A DNA stretch of 64,000 nucleotides from Episyrphus balteatus (taxonomy: Eukaryota > Arthropoda > Insecta > Diptera > Syrphidae), in the NCBI RefSeq assembly GCF_945859705.1, contig NC_079134.1, positions 122,140,620 through 122,204,619 on the forward strand. The letters are read 5' to 3'. Within the stretch, counting starts at the first letter, position 1; each line of letters starts with the position of its first letter. Both the position numbers and the translations under genes were made by a program. Under the pieces are notes generated by a model, which had not been told where the DNA came from, did no database searches, and worked only from the letters and a program-made list of their open reading frames with translations. This document shows positions 46,824 through 57,100 of the stretch, piece after piece.

Positions 46824-47541
46824 AGTTAAGTTCACAATTAATTTGTAAAAAAAAAATTAGCCGGGTTTGTGGTCAGATTGATTGTATTTGAAAGTTTTTC
46901 ACCTTATTGACCTCAAAAATCGTAATAAAAAGAAACAATAAAAAATAACAACAACTGTGTTTAATTTAACAAATTCTTTTTATTCAACACGAATGCATTT
47001 CGGTTCTCAGCTGCGGAACCATCATCAGCGAACGACGTTTAAACAAAACCAAAGAAATTACAAATATTACTTGCATTTAAGGTTAAACAAAGAGATTACA
47101 AACATTACTTGCAAAAGAAAAACAAAAACAAAAAACAAAAACAAAAAACAGAGTTTCTATTTATTCTCTTTTGAGTGCGTTGAAAAGTTGAGAGTCAATA
47201 ATTGGTCCAGGTTCCAAGTTCATCAAATTGTTGTTTATGTGTACCTATATGTATGGATTCATAGGCATCAAGTTTATTTGGTTTGTTTACTTTTTTTAAA
47301 AGCTTAAAATTGTTGTCAAAAGAAGTTATTGTGTGTTGATTGTCATTATTTGGATCATAGATGTGGGCTGCTATTGCTTTGTCTATCTCTTTCTTTTTTA
47401 CGGATCGAAGATGTTCGTTGAATCTAACCTCAGCAGCTCTCCTTGTTTGTCCAATATATTTTTTGTCACAGTTAGAACAAGAGATTTGATAAATGCCGCT
47501 GCATCGGTTAGTTGGTGTGTTGTCTTTTGTGGATCCTAGGA
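46824..47541 (-). mobile_element. 5'-truncated Penelope-like element fragment
   Basis: A 718-bp insertion absent from the otherwise identical copy 1, flanked by TCTA on both sides. On the minus strand it encodes the C-terminal GIY-YIG endonuclease of a Penelope-like element (47539-47195). Its 3' region contains GCTGATGATGGTTCCGCAGC (47035-47016) and GAATAAAAAG, like the 3' ends of these elements, which typically carry a 'CTGATGATGG' segment after the stop. The reverse transcriptase part is missing. Confidence 0.8.
47195..47539 (-). pseudogene. GIY-YIG endonuclease domain of a Penelope-like element (fragment)
   Basis: An open frame of about 114 codons ending with TGA at 47197-47195. It contains CSGIYQISCSNCDKKYIGQT followed by RRAAEVRFNEHLRS: the GIY and YIG motifs separated by a short cysteine pair, then the conserved Arg and the Glu-His pair. 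In intact Penelope-like elements this domain follows the reverse transcriptase and nicks target DNA. Here the upstream part is cut off at the insertion boundary and there is no start codon, so it is non-functional, although the domain itself is undamaged. Confidence 0.8.
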
Positions 47542-48093
47542 TCTACACTATTTCTATTTTCGGGGTAAACAAATTTTAAATATTAAATATTAAGCCTATC
47601 TACTAGCCAATATAAAATTTCGTGCTTTGTTCCGATATTTTCATCAACAATAATACACGATGTACAAAAAATATATTATTTTCCTTTCAAATTATACTGT
47701 ATTAAATCTACAGACTTTCATAGCACCAAGAGTAGGATTTTTGTTATTAATTAAACTGTGCAGTGAAAAATTTTTGAACTTATTTTATTTTTTTAATTTT
47801 GTCACGCATGCGACAAAGAAGTGATTTCTGGGAAGGGTATGTTCTAAAAAATCTCTGCGTATTTATTTTATATATTTATATAAATCCTTTTGTTTTAAAA
47901 CATGCGTTGCTTTTATGACAATAAAACCAATTATCATAAAAATAATTTCCTTTATTGATTGTTTTCCATTAGAACATAAAATGCACGACTGGATAACACT
48001 AACTTGCTCTTTGAGTTCAAGTTCAAGTTGCTTAAATTTTTATATAAGATTTTTTATATAGAAAGGGAAATGTATGTAGGTACCTAGGTATAT

Positions 48094-48930
48094 TAGGTGT
48101 GTTTTTTTGTTTATCTATATAGATTTTGTGCAAAAAAACGACATCGAGATTTTTGAAATCGAAACAATTTACGTGTTAAAAACAACAAAAACTTTATCTG
48201 TATAGATTTTTGAAAAATCCAGATAATTATCCAGATTTTACTTTCTCTCGATAAAAACAGTAGTGCCAAGGTAGTTTACTTGTTGTGTTCATACAGAAAT
48301 ATCTGAAAATATTAACAAAAAAAAAAAAATCGGAGAAAACGAGGTTTGAAAAAAACTCTCATAGAAAAAAATAATCAAAAATTTGTTTGACATGGTTGCA
48401 TTGAAATGTTAATATCTCGAGATATACGCAATGCACTTTTCAGATAAAAGTCTTAAATGGATCCTGATAAGATTGTTGAACAGATAAGTATATAAAATTA
48501 CCAAAGTTTTTTTCGAAAAATTAGAAATAAAAATAAAAAAGTTTTCACATTTAATTTTTAAAAAATCGAAAAAAAATTCAATATGGCTACCTTCAAACGC
48601 TTATAACACAAGAACGACGCAACTAATGTTAATGGTCATGGTCTTAAAATGTAGCTAAGAATATACAGATAATTTTTGGTTTTTTGTGAAAAAAAATTTT
48701 TTGAATCCAACATGGATGCCATGGCCATATGAAAATTTTTGTTTGCATCCAACATGGATGTAATGGCCTTTCCACTTCGGAGTTAAAATAAAAAAAAACA
48801 AAAGCAACATTTTTGACAGACAGCTGCCAAAGTATATGTACAGTGGTGCCAAATGTTTGCATGGATTTCAAAAATCTCGATGTCGTTTTTTTGCACAAAA
48901 TCTATATAGATAAACAAAAAAACACAGCTA
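48094..48930. mobile_element. Inverted-repeat element spanning block B end
   Basis: The left end (TAGGTGTGTTTTTTTGTTTA continuing through TCTATATAGATTTTGTGC and CGACATCGAG) is complemented by the right end at 48863-48930 (CTCGATGTCG through GCACAAAATCTATATAGA). The end repeats are about 68 bp. The interior carries repeat S (48330-48730, minus orientation). Copy 1 of the duplication retains only the left end, at about 46339-46416. Confidence 0.7.
48330..48730 (-). repeat. Dispersed repeat S, copy 2
   Basis: Reverse-complement counterpart of 25830-26310 (see the matching blocks there). It includes two short AACATGGATG units at 48707 and 48752, near-duplicates of each other. Confidence 0.6.
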
Positions 48931-50162
48931 TTAAAAAATAAACAAAAAAAAATTATAAAAACATATAATTCGTTTTTTAAAGAAATATCTAAAACAAAAT
49001 CTGAAATCAAAATGCTCCTCAAAAAGTTTTTAATGTCAAAATAGCCCTAAAAGAGAAAAGTTATTTTTTCAATTCAAATTAAACCAAAATCTAAAAACCT
49101 TCGATGCTAATAAAAAAAACATTTACTTTGAAAAGTAACTAAGAATCTGCCCTCTGCATCATTCCAATCAGCTAAACAATCATAAAACCCCTAAACTTAC
49201 ATGGAATGCCACAAATACACAAATTTATACCCGCCGCGCAGTCAAATGTTTGGGACCACTTAAAGCAAATGTAAAAAGCTTATTGTTACAAGTAAACACA
49301 AAAAGGATACCATCAGATTCTCCATGGAAAGTTCAATTTATTTTTTTGTTTAATAAACGCGAAATAAACAATATGTAGTTATGAAAAAGCTTTTTATTTT
49401 TAATGTGGTTCCACGCTTTTGATGATGGGGGTTGCTGTGGTCCATTTTTTTAGATTTTACAATTTTGCTGTTTCACACTTAAAAACTTGTTACATATCGT
49501 CGGTCTCATGAGAAAACCTCGTAACTCCCAAAATCAAAATTTTACAGGAGAGACGAAAGAGTAAACAAACAACAGAGTAGTTGGGAAGTGCTGTTCTAGG
49601 TAGGTGCCCATACCTAAAAAAATTTACTTTTTTTCAATTTATCTGTTGAAGTTAGTTGGGACTTAGTATACTTTTTCATGTTATGCCTTTCTCTTTTATA
49701 AAAAACCTTTGGTTAGTGAATATTATACAGATTTGTTTTGTTTATTGAAATTCGTGTGAAATTTTCTTTTCTGCTTAAAAATTAAAAACGAAATGAATGA
49801 ATGATAAATGAGTTATTCGACTTGAAAAAAGATGAAATTTTTTTTTCGGCTGTAACCTTATCAATTTTAAGAAAAATTACAACTCGAAGACAAGTTCTAC
49901 TACGATATCATCAGATAATAAGCGCAACAATATCTGATATTTCAAAGCTGATGAGCGCCCTCTTCCTACGACTTAAGAGGATTAAAACTTTCAGCATATG
50001 TTGGTATTGATGTGTTTAACAATAAAACAGGTGAGGACGTTACGATTTATTTGGTTTATTTTTTTGCCTTATAACGTGGACCACACCAATGGGGGTGTAT
50101 GTAAAAATATTTACTCGTCTGATATTCAAATAAACCTTGAAGAAAAATTATTTTCTTTATAT
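48931..50162. other. Non-coding stretch with one solo MITE end
   Basis: No gene recognised. A single end of the 16874-17042 family is at 49495-49540 (ATATCGTCGGTCTCATGAGA then AAACCTCGTAA), without an opposite end. Confidence 0.45.
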
Positions 50163-51436
50163 TTAAGCCTAGTACGCTGCTGAAGCGAAACGAAAAATTT
50201 TGATTAACGAAAAAGGACCATCGGGTATTAATTAAAATACATATACAAGATTTCGTTAACGAGATTGTGTATGGAAAATTTCGTTTCGCTTCAGCTGCGT
50301 ACAGTGGCGTATCCAGAAAAAAATTTGGAGAGGGCTAGACAATTTTTCAAACATTTTTTAGAGGGGTACTAAAAATTTTTCTCTCTAATTTATTCACCTT
50401 TGATCGAGAGTGAAGCGCTGTGCTGCGGTACTGAAAGTGGTATAGTAGCATTTAACTGCTCTCGACGTCGACAGCTTCGTACTACTGTCTCCTGTTTTCA
50501 AAGTTCTTGTTTGACAAACACCATTTTCGATATAAACGCCCATGTTCCGCAATTCGACCGAAAGTGAATTGAAATCACTTTTAAAATTCACGTGAAATAA
50601 AATATCATATTCTTCATTTGGATCAATTTCAAAAACTTCGAAATTGCTTCGAACTGTAATAGCTGAAGGATCATCCTTTTTAATTTTGTTTCTGAAGTTA
50701 AATTATCATTGCTGGATGCAATTTTATCGGCAATTTTAATGGAAAAGAATTCAAAAGAAAAAATAAGGAGACACAAATAAGTAATTATAATATTTTGCCC
50801 AAAAATTATAGATTCATTGAAAAAGGCACCAAATTTACAAACCAAAATAATGTGAATTGAATTCGATCAGAAAATCTTAATGAGTGAAAAATGCAGAAAG
50901 TGAAAGTCTAGAAACTAATTTTGCATTAAATTATTTTATATATATATATATATATTTTCGTAATATGTTGCTTTTTTAATCCGAATTTGGAGTCCAAACT
51001 GGCATTTGCTGAAAGAAACCATTAGTTACATATGTTGACCACTAAGATTTTGAGATATCAAATATTTCTATTTCCAATAGCTTTATTGTGTTTATTGAGA
51101 TTGCATAAGAACTTTTGCAAAATTAAACGGTGTATTATACTAAAAAGTGATTTGAAGAATTTCGAATTGGACTTAAATCCGAAAAAAAACCACCCAAACC
51201 CCAGCTACGGCTAAGGCTCTTACTCAAACAAACACAAATAGCCGTTTCAGAATTTGGAGGGGGCTCGAGCATCTGAGCTGCCTCTCCTCTAAATCTATAA
51301 GATTTACGAACAAGTTTCAGTCAAACATATACATTACAATGAAATTAGGTAAAAAATAACATGATCTGGAAGGCTTGGGGGGCTTGAGCCCCCTGAGCCC
51401 CCCCCCTCAATACGCCACTGGCTGCGTACTAGGCTT
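50163..51436. mobile_element. MITE with TACGCTGCTGAAGCG ends, split by a hAT-like insertion
   Basis: The left end TTAAGCCTAGTACGCTGCTG plus AAGCGAAACG (50163-50192) is matched by the complementary right end CGTTTCGCTTCAGCTGCGTA (50282-50301), whose last bases CTAGGCTT lie at 51429-51436 beyond the hAT-like element. Uninterrupted, the MITE would be about 147 bp. A second family member is at 60168-60420 in the Alas intron. Confidence 0.7.
50302..51420. mobile_element. hAT-like non-autonomous element (CAGTGGCGTAT ends)
   Basis: Ends CAGTGGCGTAT and ATACGCCACTG are flanked by the perfect 8-bp duplication GCTGCGTA (50294-50301 and 51421-51428). It is 1119 bp, with C-rich and G-rich stretches near the right end (GAGCCCCCTGAGCCCCCCCC). 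There is no transposase, but a short minus-strand ORF of unknown relation lies at 50591-50394. The last 130 bp are duplicated as part of block C in copy 1. Confidence 0.8.
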
Positions 51437-51550
51437 TACTCAAAATCTTTTGTACAAAATTATGGAATACTGTGGCGTATTATTATTATTTTTTTTTCAC
51501 AGAAGTGTCAAGACTACTATAATTTATATGACCGAACCAGGTGAGTAAAT

Positions 51551-51646
51551 TTCTGCTTGCACAAAAAAGCAAATAAATTGAAAATGGTAACTTAAAAATT
51601 CTGCTTGCACAAAAAAGCAAATAAATTGAAAATGGTAACTTAAAAA
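51551..51646 (+). repeat. 48-bp perfect tandem duplication
   Basis: Two adjacent identical 48-bp units starting TTCTGCTTGCACAAAAAAGC at 51551 and 51599. The corresponding place in duplication copy 1 (about 46676) has a single unit, so this is a later event or a haplotype difference. Confidence 0.85.
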
Positions 51647-54034
51647 TCCATAGCGTCACAAAAACAGCGTTTTTGAAGAAAAAAAATATTAGTGAAAGGT
51701 TTATTTTATTTTTAATGTTTTCATTTGGATCTAATGAACAACTGCAATTACAACAAAAAACAGGTGAGTCAAATTATGCTTAAGATTAAATCATTGTCCT
51801 TTATGGCCTAAGTGTCTAGGATTGTTATGAAACAGGAGTGCTATAATAAAATATATATTTTGTAATTTGACTGGACTAGACAGTACATAATTTATAAACA
51901 AAATGAAGAAAAGCTAATTGTTTATGAACTAGTTATTCTAGATTGTTTTCGTTTAAAAGATCCATAATGAATATGGGTAAGAACAATGAAATTAACATAT
52001 TGTGGGTCACTGTGGTGTATACGTGCTATAATTGAAGTTTTTATAGCTTATATTTAATACTTTCAGATTTATAAATTAATGATGCTTCAAATATTCTTTC
52101 CCTTCTTTGCTAAGATTTTATTTATCAATCATGTACATATGTAATGTAAGTTTGTTTGCAGTGACATATTGCATGTATCTGATTGTTAAATGTATTTATT
52201 TCTTTCTGTGTCAAATTAAACAAGAAGTATTCAAATTTTTTTAACAATTCCGGTTTAAATAAGTCTCAGGTTTAACCACGTACCTTATTTAAATAGCAAC
52301 ACCTTAGATTGTGTCTATTAATATGCTCCAATCTATTTAATTCTAATCTATTTGCATTATTCAAAAAGTGCTTGTTCGTTTGTGTTTCATTGCACGACTC
52401 TTTCGCCAAACCTGAATCTAATTGACAAAGGTCAATGTTTTAAATAATTTTATGTGGACGTCATTGCTGCTTGGGCTTGGTACACGTACATATGTGCCTA
52501 CATTTACTTAAAATAATTGCACAGAGCATTCATTGAAATATCGGCCAATGTGAATGAGTTCATTAGTGGTACATTCAAAGGTGCTAGTAACACCACTATT
52601 GAATGTGTGTTACTTGTTCGACACAATAATCTTGTACGAAAATTTAAAATAACTTTGAATTGCTTTGCTAATTTGAGATGAAGGCCAATGTATTTTTGTT
52701 TTGTGTTACATGTCTACAAGAAAGGGAAATTGTCTTCATGAACACCTGGTTGTTATTTAATTTTATTTATAGATGTCAAATTAAATATGTTATAATTCTA
52801 AGTTATACAATAAGCGTGCAGCCTAGTCTAGAAGATTGCGAATACTTTTTTCTAATGGAAATGAAAAATATATAAAAATAAGTTCAATTACAAAACAAAT
52901 AACCAATTGAATTTCAATGATGAAAAAGTCAAAAGCAAATACAAAAAGCCGAATTCATGCTCACCACTCTGGTCGAAATTTGTTCAAAAGAACATTTGAA
53001 CAGACTTTTTGGCTACTTGAGCTATTCGTTACGTAAAGAAAACCAAAGTGTTAGCTTAACGCTTAAGTTTTAGGTTTTTAATTAAAACTAAGGACATCCT
53101 GTTGTAGATGCACAAATTAACAAATATGAACTCGATATCGTTGTGATCGTTTTGTTTATTTATTTGTATGATTCAATAAGATCAAGTCAAAATTTTCAAT
53201 AATTTAGGAGGTAATTTTTAAAACGAGCTATCTGACATAAAGATAGTTGGTGTTCAGTAGACTGATTAGGGATTTAACATTTTTAACATTAAATTTTATG
53301 GGTATTTACATTTTTTTTTTCAAAACAAATTTTTATAATTAGGAACCCCTATAAAATGATAATGATGTGCATAACTCATTTTTCGATTTTTAGAAAACAT
53401 CTCAATTGTTGATACGAACATTTTGTCGGTGTGGAGATAGGTTATAACTCATAACTTTTCATATAAATTAATATATAAATTTCTATGTGCTAGTCTGCCC
53501 TTTTCAGCTAGTAATCTATATATATTTTTTTTGTTTTTTGTACTTATTTGTCAACTGTGCACACTTCCAAAGCGGAAGGAAATGAAATATAATAATTTAA
53601 TTAATAAATTATGTACTGCTTCGAGTGCTAGAGATAAAACAGAAAAACGAGCGTCACTTTCCAATGCGATAGCGCCTAATACATAACATTCGAACACTTA
53701 TCGAAAAGCTTTGTCATCACTTGAAAGTGCTTTGATTATCCAAACATATAGAAGGTGACTATGAAACATTGATATAGTTTACACATTGATAAAAATTGTG
53801 AAGGATTTTTTTTTAATAAAATCCAATAAAAATAAAACAACATTTGCGTACTTTTTAACAAGAATTGGTCTATTATTCGAAACAAAATAAAAATTTAACA
53901 AAATCATGAACATACACCATTTAATAAAAATATATAAAATAGGAAGCAAAAGAAAGAATCCAAAGATGCCAACTACACCAAATTTTTACGTTGTACATAG
54001 ACATTTATGCAGGTATGTTTAGAGATTATAAGCA
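51647..54034. other. Intergenic stretch between the duplication and Alas
   Basis: AT-rich sequence without a recognised gene. ORFs up to 65 codons lack any family resemblance. No long repeat was seen. Confidence 0.45.
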
Positions 54035-54035
54035 A

Positions 54036-54059
54036 TTTATTTTGATTAATACATTTATT
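54036..54059 (-). terminator. Alas: Alas polyadenylation signals
   Basis: On the minus strand AATAAA occurs at 54059-54054 and 54041-54036, about 48 and 66 bases past the Alas stop codon (54109-54107), giving a short 3' UTR. Confidence 0.55.
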
Positions 54060-54106
54060 CAGGTCTCAGTGTTATACACAGGCCATTTTATATTTTATAG
54101 AACTTC

Positions 54107-57100
54107 TTATGCGGTTGCAGTAGGCATCCGAGGGCAGTCTGGAATAGCACATGCCATCATAGAGGAGGAACAAGTTCGTGACCTGGCTTCGTAGTAGTCG
54201 AAAAGATTAGGTTTGTTGCAAAATGAACATTCTTGCGAGCATGTCGGCCCATTCAGTGGCAGATTAAGTTGTTTCCAAACTTGTTTCATATCAACTATTA
54301 AGTTATCAATCATTTCATGGGTATGGAATGGAGTTGGAGCCATACGAAGTTTCTCTTCGCCACGTGCTACAGTTGGATAATTGATAGCTTGTACATATTG
54401 TCCGTGTTGTTGCATCAGCAGGTCTGATATTTGAGACGATTTGAGGGGATCACCAATTTTAATTGGTATAATATGACTAGGTGTATGCTCGACTGGGAAA
54501 CCTGCAAATAAAAAGTGTATTTATTAAAATTTGCTATAACATTATCATTTAAAAATATTTGTAAATAAGATTTTTACTTAAAAAATAAATATTTTATGCA
54601 TTTCATCACAAGTTTTCGACGTTGGGCGCCCATAAATGGTCAAATGAAGAACTATAACTATTTTTGCTATAAATGTTTCGCTGTATTGCATTAAGAATGT
54701 ATGATATTGTAACATTGTAACATTAAAACATCGTGCAATGTGTGAAAAACATATTGGTTGAAAAAATGCTCTTAGATTTTTTCTAAGTTTTTGGGACTTC
54801 AATCTTGAATATTGAATAGAACCCTAAATATAAGCTCTTTTATCTAAAAACTTCGAGATTTTTTTGGAAAGTTTTTAAAAGATTGAAACCAACAAAAAAT
54901 TTAACAAAAAAATCATCTCGATATGTATTTATATTTTGAATTCTATCATTCTTGAACACAGAACGTCTAGGGATTTGCCTGTTTTCCTTTTAATATGAGG
55001 CATTCAGAATAATAATGGTTCAAGTCCACTTCTTTAATTCGAAATTGATATAAATGAAGTATTTGTATTTTTCTCAAATAAAATGAAAGAAATGAATTTA
55101 GGACATAAACGTTTTTTTTAGTTCCTTTAGTTTCTAAAACAGAGCTTTTAAAAGTTGTTTATAATGCACAATTTTTAAATGGACTTCAACCATTATAATG
55201 GGCCATTATAAATGCAATTCAAAATGGAAAATTTTAGACAATAAAATGAGTGTTGTCAAATCATCGATACTTCAGAAGTTGAAATGCAAAAAAGAAAAAC
55301 AAAATAAAAATAAAAAATGTCATTAAAAATCAATGTTTTACAATAAGGGTTTATTAAACTAGCACTAAAACAGGAAAAGCAAAAAAAAAATACCATTGTA
55401 ATAGTGAGAAAGTTTGCTTTCCAATTTTAGTGCTTATTAAATAAACCCTCATTGTAAAATACATGGATTTTTAATGGCCGTTTTGAGTTGCATCTATGCA
55501 TTTATTTCAAACGATGTGTTCTTTAATTTATGTATTTTTCTTATATCTAATACAAAAAACATATTAAATATTGTTCATTTACAACCACGGAAAGGAAAAG
55601 CACAATTCCAATGACTGAGGCTGCTCCTTTTAATTAGGGCTCTTGATATTACCCGGGTAATACCCGTTTCAATAAATACCCGGGTACCCGGGTACCCGAA
55701 TATGCGGGTATTACCCGAATGTGCGGGTACCCGGGTATTTTAAGTGGCGGGTACCCGAGAAACCGGGTAACGTGTTCTTAATAGAATAAAATGAGGGAAA
55801 ATATCAGAGAAGTCTAGTTTAATTTATTTATAAGTAATTAGTCGTTCATAAGAAAAATTCGTTTTGAAAAATATGAGCCTTTAAAAAATTACCCAATAAT
55901 TTTAAACAATAATTATTGTAACGTTTTTATAAAATTAATTTTCTATTTCTCAAAAGAACCATATCTGCGTTGGTAAGGTTTTAACCAAAAAAGTTTATTT
56001 TGAAGAAAGTTGTTTCTTTCCGTCATAAGAATACATATTTCACTTTGATGTTTCTTATAAGCGTCGTGCATTGTATTCTGATACGCGAATGTTACATAAT
56101 CTCGTCAATGCTCACGAATGAATGAAATCTTCCAGGTTCTACTTTTTATACAGCTTGTATTGAGCTTGCTTCAGAATTTAACTGCTTATAGAAGTTCGGA
56201 CTTGTTTAACAACTTGTTTTTGTAGTTGTTTTTTAATTTCGATAAGACATGTATTAAAGAGCTATACAAGCTCTTCCGAAGCTATCTGTCAAATCTCAAA
56301 GCTTCGGTAGAGCTTCTGTAAAGCTTCGTTTAAGATCCTTAAGAGAGTCAAACTTGTATAACGTTCTCCTTTTTTTATGCCCAACAACCTTACTAAAGTT
56401 TAAAAGAAGCTGAAATGTAGCTTTTGTAATACCTTAACCGAAGCTGAAATGTTAGTTGGGATCGGTATCATCGGAACGATGCTTCTCTGCAGCAGGTAAC
56501 GTTGTCTCATCAAAAAGATCAAGCCTTTTACCCGAAAATGTAAGCTTGTTGACTTTCTTGATGAGAAATCAAAAATTGTTGCAAATAAGTGATAATTAAA
56601 TTTATTCTTGTAATTGATATCTTGTTGAACATTATTTTAATTTCACAACGAAAACCCATTGTTTTTTTAATTATAAAATATTAAGGTTTCTTGTTTTCGA
56701 ATAATTTTTCAGTTTTTGTGTTAAGTATTTTTAATATTAGTATTACACTCATGAAACTTGGCAAAAATTTTGCTTTTGGGATAAGAACCAAGGATCAAAA
56801 AAGTAAAAAAAAAATTTTGGGTGGAAGGGTGTTTTTCCGCGGTAAAGGAGGAGGGAGTGAAGGTCAAAAATACTTATAGTGAACAAAATTGTTTGTCGAA
56901 CATCATCATATGACACATGTTTAAGGTTTTTAATCGGCAATAACTTTTCTTATAGCAATCGTATTCACTTTAATTATTTATATACCTTTAACATTCTATA
57001 TATTATTTATTTATATACCTTAAACATGTGTCATATGATGATGTTCGACAAACAATTTGTTTCACTATAAGTATTTTTGACCTTCACCCCTCCACCTTGT

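Larger units (their letters stand above)
46717..51592. repeat. Tandem segmental duplication, copy 2 (blocks A, B, C with interposed DNA)
   Basis: The same blocks as copy 1 are separated by a 718-bp Penelope-like insertion between A and B (46824-47541) and by 3.1 kb between B and C (48172-about 51293). The latter holds the rest of an inverted-repeat element, repeat S, a MITE and a hAT-like element. The A-to-B junction carries a TCTA duplicate on both sides of the insertion. Near-identity with copy 1 means the event is very recent, or that the assembly joined two haplotypes in tandem. Confidence 0.8.

Noticed and set aside
46824..47541. Copy 1 as a spliced retrocopy of copy 2 (with the interposed segments as introns)
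   Set aside because: The interposed segments lack GT-AG borders, one is a Penelope fragment, and copy 1 cuts through transposons instead of joining exons.
45787..48171. LTR retrotransposon bounded by the two identical 630-bp repeats
   Set aside because: The repeats lack TG...CA ends, no primer-binding site or gag/pol lies between them, and the flanking blocks A and C are duplicated too, so this is a segmental duplication.
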